Below, piece after piece: positions 20,701 through 28,032 of a stretch of DNA of 64,000 nucleotides. The notes under the pieces were generated by a model. The model made no database searches. It saw nothing but the letters and a program-made list of their open reading frames with translations, and was not told the origin of the DNA. How positions within the stretch are numbered: the stretch's first letter is position 1; each line of letters begins with the position of its first letter. A program made the translations under genes and the position numbers. Source of the DNA: Laspinema sp. D2d (lineage in GTDB: Bacteria; Cyanobacteriota; Cyanobacteriia; Cyanobacteriales; Laspinemataceae); assembly GCF_025370755.1 (NCBI RefSeq), contig NZ_JAMXFC010000032.1, forward strand, positions 18,398-82,397. The letters are read 5' to 3'.

Positions 20701-20965
20701 GGGAGACTCGATTCGCGGTGAGGGGTTGGTGGGGTTGACGCGGGGGTTTATGTATGCTGGAACGCCTCGGTTGGTGGTGTCGTTATGGAGTGTGGATGAC
20801 AAGGCAACGGCGGCGCTGATGTCGAAGTTTTATGGGAAGCTGCTTTCACAAGGGGTGACTCCGGCGCAAGCGTTGCGGGAGGCACAGTTGGAGATGTTGG
20901 CAAGTGAGGAATGGAAGTCTCCCTATTTTTGGGCGGCGTTTACTTTACAGGGAGAATGGCGATGA
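17729..20965 (+). CDS. TPR-repeat protein with C-terminal CHAT protease
   Basis: A 1,078-residue protein. The first 35 residues are a hydrophobic signal-like segment ending VVPPSSAQ, so it is probably exported. Residues about 110-510 are ten near-identical 40-residue TPR units with the consensus AVTLNNIGLVYSELGDKQTA. A helical linker follows (about 520-690). The CHAT domain occupies the last 330 residues, with His in HFATHGFV (H938) and Cys in LSACQTGLGD (C987), so both catalytic residues are present. TPR-CHAT proteins act as proteases switched on by partner binding to the TPR arm; the partner is unknown here. A small membrane-protein gene follows 102 bases downstream in the same direction. 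Confidence 0.9.
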   Translation: MVHHGLLLLSHSALTIATTLLLGASVVPPSSAQDMEKLSELTRIGESLIAQNSSSAEGSAEGDRLFQEGVQLFQQGTAESLRQALQKWEAARPLYQDAGDAAKEAATLLGIGRISDLLGEKQTALDYYNQSLPLSQQVGDQAGEAVTLNNIGLVYSDLGEKQTALDYYNQSLPLWRQVGNKVGEATTLNNIGLVYSELGDKQTALDYYNQSLPLRRQVGDLAGEAVTLNNIGLVYSELGDKQTALDYYKQSLPLLRQVGDKAGEAVTLNNIGLVYSDLGDKQTALDYYNQSLPLLRQVGDKAGEAVTLTNIGLVYSDLGDKQTALDYYNQSLPLSRQVGDKAVEAVTLSSIGLVYSELGDKQTALDYYNQSLLLSRQVGDKAQEAVTLSSIGLVYSELGDKQTSLDYYNQSLPLSRQVGDQAGEAVTLNNIGLVYSELGDKQTALDYINQSLPLRRQVGDKAGEATTLSNIGRVYADLGDKQTALDYYNQSLPLRRQVGDKAGEAITLSNLAFTKRSQGNLTEALTDMGAAISIIEELRTKIDSEKLRQSYFAQNQNAYEFYIDLLMELHQQNPEQGYDKQAFNTSERARARTLLEILAEANADIRNGIDPELREKELNLQQRINATESRRMELLSGEHTPEQANTIQQELDTLLRQLDELRAEIRRTSPRYAALTQPQPLTSEQIQQQVLDKDTLLLQYSLGEDRSFLWAVTPDSVEVYELPPRAEIEELGEQFYQLMQNPEYRGESRNITVSPNLPQINASATELSQMLLSPVADKLAGKRLLVVPDGVLNFIPFAALPTPGQGEELTPLLVNHEIINLPSSSTLAILRQQGEGRSIAPKTVVLIADPVFEPDDRRVTGQSAVKASDLGRIMVNRSAETIIGRPIPALPGTREEAEAILALVPGGRAMSVFDFDASRATVANTDLTQYQMVHFATHGFVSSSNPELSGVVLSLVDEQGNGVDGFLRLHDIFNLQLNAQVVVLSACQTGLGDSIRGEGLVGLTRGFMYAGTPRLVVSLWSVDDKATAALMSKFYGKLLSQGVTPAQALREAQLEMLASEEWKSPYFWAAFTLQGEWR
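18060..19262 (+). repeat. Ten tandem 120-bp TPR-coding repeats
   Basis: The 120-base period is exact through the block, so no unit has an insertion or deletion. Units differ by few substitutions, many of them synonymous. Codon-level identity this high points to recent duplication or ongoing gene conversion. Confidence 0.92.
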
Positions 20966-21067
20966 GGGGCGGTTGATTCGTCTTGATTTCGGGAGTGGGG
21001 TTTTTTGGGCCGATCACTCTGGATAAAAAGGGTCTTGTTATTGGACTAATTTAGGAGGGTTAAGAAC

Positions 21068-21454
21068 ATGAGTGCAACCAAAGACAACGAAGAGTTTTTT
21101 CCCGATGATAATCCCAGCAAAGGAGAGTTGTTTATTGAGGTCCCCAGTAATAGTCCCCCACCTTATATTGAAGGGGTTCCCAATGCTTTTGACCCGATGG
21201 AAGAAATTCAGGCGAGGGGGATCGCTTATCGAGGGTTAGCTGGAGGAAATGTTCCTGGAATCACTCTGATTATTAGTTGGATAATGTTTGGGGTAGCTCC
21301 CCTCATCGCTCTAATCCTGATGATTGTTTTTGGCGACTATTCATTTCTACCTTTTGTTTTAGTTTCTAGTCTAATGATGGGGATTTTAATACGGGGTACT
21401 CAGGCAAAGTTGGCTAAACGAAGAGCTTTAAAGAAAAAAATAAAAAAAAGATAA
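21068..21454 (+). CDS. Small two-span membrane protein, unknown function
   Basis: A 128-residue protein I do not recognise. It has an acidic, Pro-rich N-terminal half (about 1-60, including SNSPPPYIEGVPNAFDPMEE), two membrane helices (about 66-86 and 90-110) and a strongly basic tail (KRRALKKKIKKR). By the positive-inside rule the tail should be cytoplasmic. GGAGG stands nine bases before the ATG. It lies between the TPR-CHAT and Hsp70-protease genes and may share a transcript with the former, which would make it a candidate membrane partner or substrate. Confidence 0.75.
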   Translation: MSATKDNEEFFPDDNPSKGELFIEVPSNSPPPYIEGVPNAFDPMEEIQARGIAYRGLAGGNVPGITLIISWIMFGVAPLIALILMIVFGDYSFLPFVLVSSLMMGILIRGTQAKLAKRRALKKKIKKR

Positions 21455-21460
21455 ATTAAA

Positions 21461-21493
21461 TCCCTGTTAAAACGGATACTTTTTTAACAGGGA
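21461..21493. terminator. Bidirectional hairpin between convergent genes
   Basis: TCCCTGTTAAAA (21461-21472) pairs perfectly over 12 bases with TTTTAACAGGGA (21482-21493), with a 9-base loop. It lies 7 bases after the stop of the small membrane protein and 57 bases past the stop of the Hsp70-protease gene. U-rich sequence follows on the minus strand. Confidence 0.8.
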
Positions 21494-21549
21494 TGGGGTT
21501 GAGTATCAATCTGAATTTATCGGAATTTGAGGGAGATTTTTAGGAGGAT

Positions 21550-24500
21550 TTAGGTCATCCAAAGGCGGCGCAAGACGGAGACGGGAATGGCATAAAACGA
21601 TCGCTCACTGTAGGCGTCTCCGTTGGGTCCTTGCCGTTTTTGTTCTAAGATAAAACTGAGCAACCCAATGACTTCTCCCCATTGGTTTAATAAGGGGGAA
21701 CCACTAATTCCACCCTGGAGGGGAATGCTCACTTCTAAGACGCGATCGCTGCATATCGACTGCGGGCGAATCCGGTTGATTAATCCCACGTTACAGTAGA
21801 GATTGTCTTCAAATCTTCCCTCGTAAACAGCAGGAAATCCTAGAGTTAAAACTCGTTCCCCTACTTCCACCAATTCAGAAAAACCCAATCGCAAGGGGGT
21901 CCGGGAAACTGAGGTGGGTTTTAAGTGCAAAATAGCGACATCATCCGGTCCCCAATGGGGTAATTGGATGGAAGCAACTTGAAGCATTCCCTGTTGAGTC
22001 ATTACCTGAATGGTGTGGGGTAAAACACATTCTCCCGTTGCTTCATTGAATACTACATGACGGTTGGTTGCTATACGATCGCCTCCGATGAAAAACCCAC
22101 TCCCATTCCCCGTATATCCCGGGGAATTGACCTGAATCCAGGCTACAGAAGCCGCATAAATTTGTACAGAATGGTTGAGATTGGTAAAGTCTGGACTGTG
22201 AATTTTTAGGGGTTGCGCTTGTGCTTGAAGTAAAGCCTGGTAATCTTGCCGTTGTCGCGATCGCGCATAAATTTCTAGTCCCAATTCTACCTGATTGAGA
22301 GACAGGGGAAGCTCAATTTGCTGAAAATACTCTATCGCCTCAGCGTAGCGGTGCAGACTGAGAAAATATTGTGCCAATTCTTCTGCCTTGCCATCGGAAT
22401 TGACGGTCAAATTTTCAATCGCACTCACCCATTTAAGATAGGTTCCCACCACTTCTGTTAATTCCGTTACCGCTTCCCGAATTCGCTGAAGTAAACTCGA
22501 CCCTTCTTGGAACATCAGCTTAACGCGATCGCTGATTTGAATTCCTTTCCAATCTAAGGACTGATACCCCTGAATCCAACTTTGACAACTCCGTTTTAAG
22601 GTATCCCAGCGATCCTGTGCTAACCGTTCTTTCATCTCTAATTCAGGGTGATCGCGATACAGTTCTAACAACATTTGATTATCTGTTTCCGTTAACTGAT
22701 ATCGGTCCCGATAATTTTCATAAAACTGCAACCGTTCCCGTAATCGGATGGCTAAATCACCGAGTTCCATCTTGTCAACGGTCGCAAACTGTGTCATTAT
22801 TTCTGCGGAAATTTTTTGTAAATGCCCCAATTGTTCTTGATAAGTTTTTGCTTCATAAAAGCGAGTTTGGAGGGAGGTTTGTTGAGCCGGAGTCAATAAA
22901 TGAGAATCAGCAATGGTAATGCTACATTGATTTCCCGTCCCCAAATCCAACGCCGATACTTTCAAGAGACAATTGGTGTCAATGTCAAAACTGACCTCAA
23001 TTTTTGGGACTCCCGCTTTGGCGGGGAAGATTCCTTCTAAGATAAATTGTCCGATTTTGAAATTTTCCTCGGGAATCGGCGATTCGCCTTGAAACACTTC
23101 AATTTTAACCCGGGTTTGATTATCTTCAATCGTGGTGTAATTATGAGTCTTGTGGGTGGGAATCGTCGTATGTTTAGGAATCAAAACATCAAATTTAAAC
23201 TCAGTGGGAGATACAGAAGACTTAATCCCGAGACTGAACGGCACTACATCTAGTAAAACGGTTTCCTGAAGTGCTCCTAATAGAATCGCTGCTTGTAAAA
23301 CTGCACCCCTGGCTACGGCAGTTAACGGATCTAAATCTGCATTCGGTTTTCGTCCAAAAACTTCACGAATGCACTGCCGTACCGCAGGCATAACGGCACC
23401 TCCACCAATCAACAGAATTCGATGGGGTTTATGAGTAATTTTCTGACAAGTTTTGCGAATCTGATTCAGCCAGGGGGCCGCCAGTTGTTCCAGTTCCTGG
23501 CGGGTGAGTTTTAAATCAAGGGTCGTACCTTTAATAAATTGGGGAAGCTGAATCGTCCAAGCCTTGCGGGTGGAAAGTTCGATTTTTAACTCTTCGCAAG
23601 CCTGACGAAGCCGGGTAGCAGCAAGGCGATCGCTGGCAATTTCATACCCCGTTTCCCGTTCAATTTTAGTCATAAAATGGCGGTACAAAATCTCGTCTAA
23701 ATCCGCACTGCCTAGGGAATTATCCCCTTGAATTTCTAAGACTTCAAAAACTTTGTCTTCCACCTCAATGATAGAAATATCAAAGGTTCCCGCCCCCAAA
23801 TCAGCAATTAACAGGGTTTCATTGTGAGGCACTCGATGATTCTGAGCCAAACAAGCGGCAGTGGGTTCATGAATGAGTCGTAAAACATTCATATCAGCCA
23901 GCATTCCCGCTGTTTTAGTGGCTTGTTTTTGCGCATCATTAAAGTAAGCGGGAACCGTAATCACTGCATTGCTTATAGGAATAGCGAGGGGATAACGATC
24001 CAGATAAGCGATTACCCATTCTTCCGGTGGGACAGTTCCCATTGCTTGCGCCGCCAAGTGAGAAACTTGTTGGACAATTTTTTGGCGGAGGCGATCGCGG
24101 GCTAATTGCCTCGCACAATTAATAATTCGGGCCGAAATTTCTTCGGGACGGTACACCACTCCCCCCGCCTTAAATTTCGTCTCTGTTCCCATTTTTCGCT
24201 TCGCCTGGGTGACAATGGCGCGGGGGGATTGACCCAGTAACTCAGGGATGGGAACCCCAACCAGTTCTCGCCCCATCTGGTCGATCGCAAACACGGAAGG
24301 AATTTGTTGTTTGCCCTGCCATTCCACAACTTCCACTTCGGCTGTGCGTTTATTATACAAACAAACCACACTGTTACTGGTGCCGAGATCCAACCCGATT
24401 GCATCAATGTAGTCCCCTAACACCGCTTCCGTGGCAGCTTGCACCCATCGCGGCGCTTGTTGTTCAAACTTGCGTCGATCCAAGGCTTCAATCTGCGGCA

Positions 24501-26265
24501 GTTCCCTCGCCACTAAAGTGAGCAAGCGATCGCTCACTAAGCCGCGATCGCCCAGTTCCTTGATGCGTCGAAATAACAGGGCTTTTTCTTCCGGCGATCG
24601 CTCGGGTTCGTAAGCATTTGCGGCATACAGTTCCGCCAGTTCCTCAATCCGTCCCGCTTTTGTGAGTAATTCAATGAAGCGCTCATCAAAAACGACCTGG
24701 CGATCTCCCACCTGTTGCCGTCGCAATACAGCCGCCCGTTCAAATTCTTTTGCCTGTTCATACATTGCGATCGCGCGATCGGTTTCCCCTAACTCTTCAT
24801 ACAGCAATCCCGCCATAAAAAAATCCCCCCCTTGTTCCAGTAATTGGGCTTTTTTCTGGGGGATACTCTCAGTTGTCTCACAATCCGCCGAATCCAGGGC
24901 GGATAAGGCTTGCCCGAAGGCTCCGGCTTTTTCAAAGAGCAAAGATGCGCTAAAATAATCTTGGGCTTGCTGCGCTTTGACTGCCGCCTCTTGATAATTT
25001 TCTGCCGCTTCTTCCAACCGACTCCACGCTTTGAGGAGTTCAGTCTCTCTCACTCCTTGAGCCTCAGTTAACTGGATTTCCAACCCAGCGCGAGCCGTTT
25101 TGAGGACTTTCCCCAATAAATGTTGAGTGCGATCGGCTTCGGACTGGACTTGGGAGCCTGCGGAATGCTTCCGCCATGATGTTTCCAAGGCTTTTAAGAG
25201 GCGCACTGCGGGCAAAAATTCGTCCTGATCCAAGTGCGATCGCACGGTTCTTTCCATGCTGTCTCGGACTTGTGCGATCCACTCAGGATTTAAGGTAGGA
25301 CGGAGTTGCACTGCCTCGGGTAAGTTCCCGAGTTGGTAATGACAATCACTCGCCCGTTCCAAGTCTCCCGCTTTTTGAAAATGCTCCAACGCCGTTGTAT
25401 AATCCCCTTCGTCCCAAAAACAGGAGGCGACTTTTTGATGTGCTTGGGCGATCGCCTCAGAGGATTGAATCCGTTCAGATAAGCTTAAAACCTGGAGTGC
25501 ATTTTCTTTCCCTCCCATCTCCATGCGGTAAGCGATCGCACAACGATAATCTTTCACCGCTTCCGCTAAATTCGCCGCCTCTTCCCAGCGCTCAATCAAC
25601 CCATAAACCGGATGGAGGCGAGGCAGTTCCCTCGGGGTTAATTGCAAGAAAAAGGCTTTCCAGGGTACATTTCCTTGAAAGGAATTAGAAACTAACAAGG
25701 GGTTCAGAATCGCTTCAAGCTCTCCGGAGTCCAAACGCCCTGCTTGCCGACGTTGTACCAACTTCCTCAGTAGTTCATTCTCTTCACCCATTCGGGCGAT
25801 TTCCACACAAATAAACTGTTGAATTTCCTGACGAAATGACGCGTCTTGTACTCGTGCCGATAGCCGCCAAGCCGCATTTAATGCCTGCACCGTTACCGGG
25901 TCTCTTGTCAGCAAAAATTTTAGTGATCGCTTGGCGGAAAATGTCCCCGTTGGCAGTAATGTTCCCAGGCGGGGTTCAAATTCATGAATTACTTGAATTA
26001 GGTGAGAGCCATTCCCGCTAGTATAGCGATTCACTCTATCACATTTTGCTGCGCGGTCCAAAACTTGGGCATAGGTTTTCCAAATCTTTTCCCGATCTGA
26101 ATAACTCGGATGTTCCAAAGCTAATAATTGCTCTAAACTTTTGCAACTCCGGCGTAATTGTGACGACGGATTGCCCCCGGCTTTGAGTCTCTCCAACAGA
26201 TGGGAAAAAAATCTGAGCAGCTTGTTGAAAAATGGCCGCAACGGGTTGGGTGAATTTAATTTCAT
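21550..26265 (-). CDS. TPR-like / Hsp70 (DnaK) / trypsin-like serine protease fusion
   Basis: A 1,571-residue, three-part protein without a signal peptide. Residues 1-610 are helical TPR-like repeats (for example YTTALEHFQKAGDLERASDC). An Hsp70 module starts at residue 621 with DAIGLDLGTSNSVV. It has the second phosphate motif LIADLGAGTFDIS, the adenosine motif ILLIGGGAVMPAV and a substrate-binding beta domain (LDVVPFSLGIKS onward). The last 190 residues are a trypsin/Deg-type protease with His in TNRHVV (H1403), Asp in DDVAIL (D1442) and Ser in GGISGSPL (S1521), so the triad is complete. The layout suggests ATP-driven client binding coupled to cleavage. Hsp70 and Deg proteases are well known separately; this fusion is not one I can name. 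Confidence 0.88.
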   Translation of the reverse strand: MKLNSPNPLRPFFNKLLRFFSHLLERLKAGGNPSSQLRRSCKSLEQLLALEHPSYSDREKIWKTYAQVLDRAAKCDRVNRYTSGNGSHLIQVIHEFEPRLGTLLPTGTFSAKRSLKFLLTRDPVTVQALNAAWRLSARVQDASFRQEIQQFICVEIARMGEENELLRKLVQRRQAGRLDSGELEAILNPLLVSNSFQGNVPWKAFFLQLTPRELPRLHPVYGLIERWEEAANLAEAVKDYRCAIAYRMEMGGKENALQVLSLSERIQSSEAIAQAHQKVASCFWDEGDYTTALEHFQKAGDLERASDCHYQLGNLPEAVQLRPTLNPEWIAQVRDSMERTVRSHLDQDEFLPAVRLLKALETSWRKHSAGSQVQSEADRTQHLLGKVLKTARAGLEIQLTEAQGVRETELLKAWSRLEEAAENYQEAAVKAQQAQDYFSASLLFEKAGAFGQALSALDSADCETTESIPQKKAQLLEQGGDFFMAGLLYEELGETDRAIAMYEQAKEFERAAVLRRQQVGDRQVVFDERFIELLTKAGRIEELAELYAANAYEPERSPEEKALLFRRIKELGDRGLVSDRLLTLVARELPQIEALDRRKFEQQAPRWVQAATEAVLGDYIDAIGLDLGTSNSVVCLYNKRTAEVEVVEWQGKQQIPSVFAIDQMGRELVGVPIPELLGQSPRAIVTQAKRKMGTETKFKAGGVVYRPEEISARIINCARQLARDRLRQKIVQQVSHLAAQAMGTVPPEEWVIAYLDRYPLAIPISNAVITVPAYFNDAQKQATKTAGMLADMNVLRLIHEPTAACLAQNHRVPHNETLLIADLGAGTFDISIIEVEDKVFEVLEIQGDNSLGSADLDEILYRHFMTKIERETGYEIASDRLAATRLRQACEELKIELSTRKAWTIQLPQFIKGTTLDLKLTRQELEQLAAPWLNQIRKTCQKITHKPHRILLIGGGAVMPAVRQCIREVFGRKPNADLDPLTAVARGAVLQAAILLGALQETVLLDVVPFSLGIKSSVSPTEFKFDVLIPKHTTIPTHKTHNYTTIEDNQTRVKIEVFQGESPIPEENFKIGQFILEGIFPAKAGVPKIEVSFDIDTNCLLKVSALDLGTGNQCSITIADSHLLTPAQQTSLQTRFYEAKTYQEQLGHLQKISAEIMTQFATVDKMELGDLAIRLRERLQFYENYRDRYQLTETDNQMLLELYRDHPELEMKERLAQDRWDTLKRSCQSWIQGYQSLDWKGIQISDRVKLMFQEGSSLLQRIREAVTELTEVVGTYLKWVSAIENLTVNSDGKAEELAQYFLSLHRYAEAIEYFQQIELPLSLNQVELGLEIYARSRQRQDYQALLQAQAQPLKIHSPDFTNLNHSVQIYAASVAWIQVNSPGYTGNGSGFFIGGDRIATNRHVVFNEATGECVLPHTIQVMTQQGMLQVASIQLPHWGPDDVAILHLKPTSVSRTPLRLGFSELVEVGERVLTLGFPAVYEGRFEDNLYCNVGLINRIRPQSICSDRVLEVSIPLQGGISGSPLLNQWGEVIGLLSFILEQKRQGPNGDAYSERSFYAIPVSVLRRLWMT

Positions 26266-26325
26266 CTTAACTAAGCGGGATAAGTTGAGGTTAAGTCCAG
26301 ATCAGCCGTCTTGAGGGTGATAAAA

Positions 26326-26354
26326 AATCCCTTATTCTATAAGAATAAGGGATT
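26326..26354 (-). terminator. Rho-independent terminator of the rhomboid gene
   Basis: A perfect 13-base stem (AATCCCTTATTCT and its complement) with a 3-base loop. On the minus strand it is followed by TTTTTTAT, about 70 bases past the rhomboid stop. Confidence 0.88.
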
Positions 26355-26422
26355 GAGTGAGGGGATGGGGAATTAAAGACCGTCACGGGTGAAATAAACA
26401 GCCAGAATAGGGACAGGATGAG

Positions 26423-27133
26423 TTAAACCGACGATCGCCGGTTAGAAAATAACCCCAGTAATGGACCTAGAACTGCCCCGACAATAAATCCGCCTGCGTG
26501 CGCCCAATAGGCAATCCCGCCACTTTCCATGCCGATATTGGTTTGTTGAGAGAGACCCGCTATGCCGTAAAAGGCTTGTTGGATAAACCAAAACCCGAGA
26601 AAGAATACGGCGGGGATGCGAAAGGTTGTGAGAAAAAATCCCAAGGGAACGAGGGTGAGAATTTTCGCTTGGGGATAACGCAGAATGTAAGCACCCATGA
26701 CTCCGGCGATCGCACCCGATGCACCTAAAGAGGGAATGGTTGAATCCATTGAAAAAAACCATTGTGCTAAGACGGCGATCGCACCACAGGCTAAATAAAA
26801 GATGATGTATTTGATATGCCCTAAGCAGTCCTCAACGTTATTTCCAAAAATCCACAGAAATAACATATTACCGCCCAAATGTAACCAGCCTCCATGTAGG
26901 AACTGGGAACTAAACAAAGTCGCCAACTCAGGAACACTGCTGGGAGTCGGTTCTCCCGCAAAGCTGGCACTCAGTTGTTGGGGAACAACGGCCCAATCTT
27001 GCAAAAATGGATCGAGCTGTCCCTGTTGTTGTAAGGAAATTTCATAGAAAAAGACCAAAATATTAACGGCGATTAACCCATAAGTGACATAAGGGGTAAT
27101 TTCCGCCGGTGTTTCATCATGTAAAGGAACCAC
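26423..27133 (-). CDS. Rhomboid-family intramembrane serine protease
   Basis: A 236-residue membrane protease that cleaves single-span proteins within the bilayer. The catalytic Ser is in LGASGAIAGVMGAY and the His in YWAHAGGFIVG, the standard rhomboid dyad; a helix with HLGGNMLFLWIFGNNVED precedes them. Six membrane spans are apparent. A TTG at 27199 would lengthen the protein by 22 residues. I prefer the GTG at 27133 because conserved sequence begins there (VPLHDETPAEITPYVTYG) and the extension is not rhomboid-like. It ends the protease-rich block and has its own terminator. Confidence 0.88.
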   Translation of the reverse strand: MVPLHDETPAEITPYVTYGLIAVNILVFFYEISLQQQGQLDPFLQDWAVVPQQLSASFAGEPTPSSVPELATLFSSQFLHGGWLHLGGNMLFLWIFGNNVEDCLGHIKYIIFYLACGAIAVLAQWFFSMDSTIPSLGASGAIAGVMGAYILRYPQAKILTLVPLGFFLTTFRIPAVFFLGFWFIQQAFYGIAGLSQQTNIGMESGGIAYWAHAGGFIVGAVLGPLLGLFSNRRSSV

Positions 27134-27220
27134 AGAATTTATCGTGCTTTTTTCAAAAGGTTTGGGACCAAGATAACAAATCTCAGGCCGATCGCCCAAT
27201 AACTAGGGGCAGAGATTGCT

Positions 27221-27251
27221 ACAAAAAACCCCTCCGGCTACCAGAGGGGTT
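27221..27251 (-). terminator. Rho-independent terminator of petJ
   Basis: AACCCCTC (27227-27234) pairs with GAGGGGTT (27244-27251). On the minus strand the stem is followed by TTTTTTGT. It lies about 105 bases past the petJ stop and before the rhomboid gene. Confidence 0.82.
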
Positions 27252-27356
27252 CGTCTGAAAGGGTGGAAATAGGCTAGGAATTGCCAATATCCCAAAGCCT
27301 GCACTTAACAGACTTTCAGGGCGATCGCCTCACCCAATAAGGATGAGTTAAGCACT

Positions 27357-27689
27357 CTACCAGCCTTTTTCAGCTTGTTCGAGAACGTAGGTGGCGACAT
27401 CTTCGATTTGATCGTCACTCAGACGACCCCCAAAAGCGGGCATCGCATTCTTGCCATTCTTGACCTGAGTCTTGATTGCATCTAAAGAATTCATGCCATA
27501 TTGATCGAGGGCATCTTTTTTCAGGGTTTTGTTAGCCATGATGACGTTATTGCCACCCATGTGACAAGCAGCACAGTTGGCGCTAAAGATTTTGGAACCA
27601 TTGGCGGCATCTCCAGCGAAGGCGGGAGGTACGAAGGCAACAGTCAGGACGGCGATCGCCAGCAAAACGATGGATAATAGTCGCTTCAA
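27357..27689 (-). CDS. petJ: Cytochrome c6 (soluble photosynthetic electron carrier)
   Basis: A 110-residue precursor of the lumenal c-type cytochrome that carries electrons from cytochrome b6f to photosystem I, in place of plastocyanin. The signal peptide ends PPAFA at about residue 25. The heme site is CAACH, and the distal Met ligand is in [12 protein letters not shown]. The start codon is TTG at 27689, supported by GAGGAGAA seven bases upstream and by the signal peptide beginning [10 protein letters not shown]. It is encoded in the same direction as psbV and the psbV2-like gene farther upstream. Confidence 0.95.
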   Translation of the reverse strand: MKRLLSIVLLAIAVLTVAFVPPAFAGDAANGSKIFSANCAACHMGGNNVIMANKTLKKDALDQYGMNSLDAIKTQVKNGKNAMPAFGGRLSDDQIEDVATYVLEQAEKGW

Positions 27690-28032
27690 AGCAGTTCTCC
27701 TCTATTTAACTCAGAATTGTCAGTCAAAAAGTATTTTATCCCGGTTCGTTAACATCCAACGCGATATGCCGAAACGATTCGGTGATGTTTTTCGTAAATT
27801 CCCCAACCGAGGCGATCGCCAGACCCCCTAACCCTAGCCCCCATTTCCTTAACAACCCCAATGAGCGCGATCGGGTAAAAACCTTTACAGTAGAGGCAAA
27901 GTCGGCAATTTAGCTCCCCTCCGACATCCTCTTGGAGGGACTCCACCGGGAGGACCTCAACCCCTCAGTATTGGGCATTCGTCCTTTACACTCAAGGGTT
28001 ATGGGGAGATTTAACAAAAAGATGTAGCTGTC
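27690..28032. other. Divergent region petJ / CBS-GGDEF gene
   Basis: 343 bases with promoters for both genes expected. I see no clear consensus hexamers and no recognisable metal-responsive operator. The HIP1-like sequence around 27820 is not specific. Confidence 0.45.
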
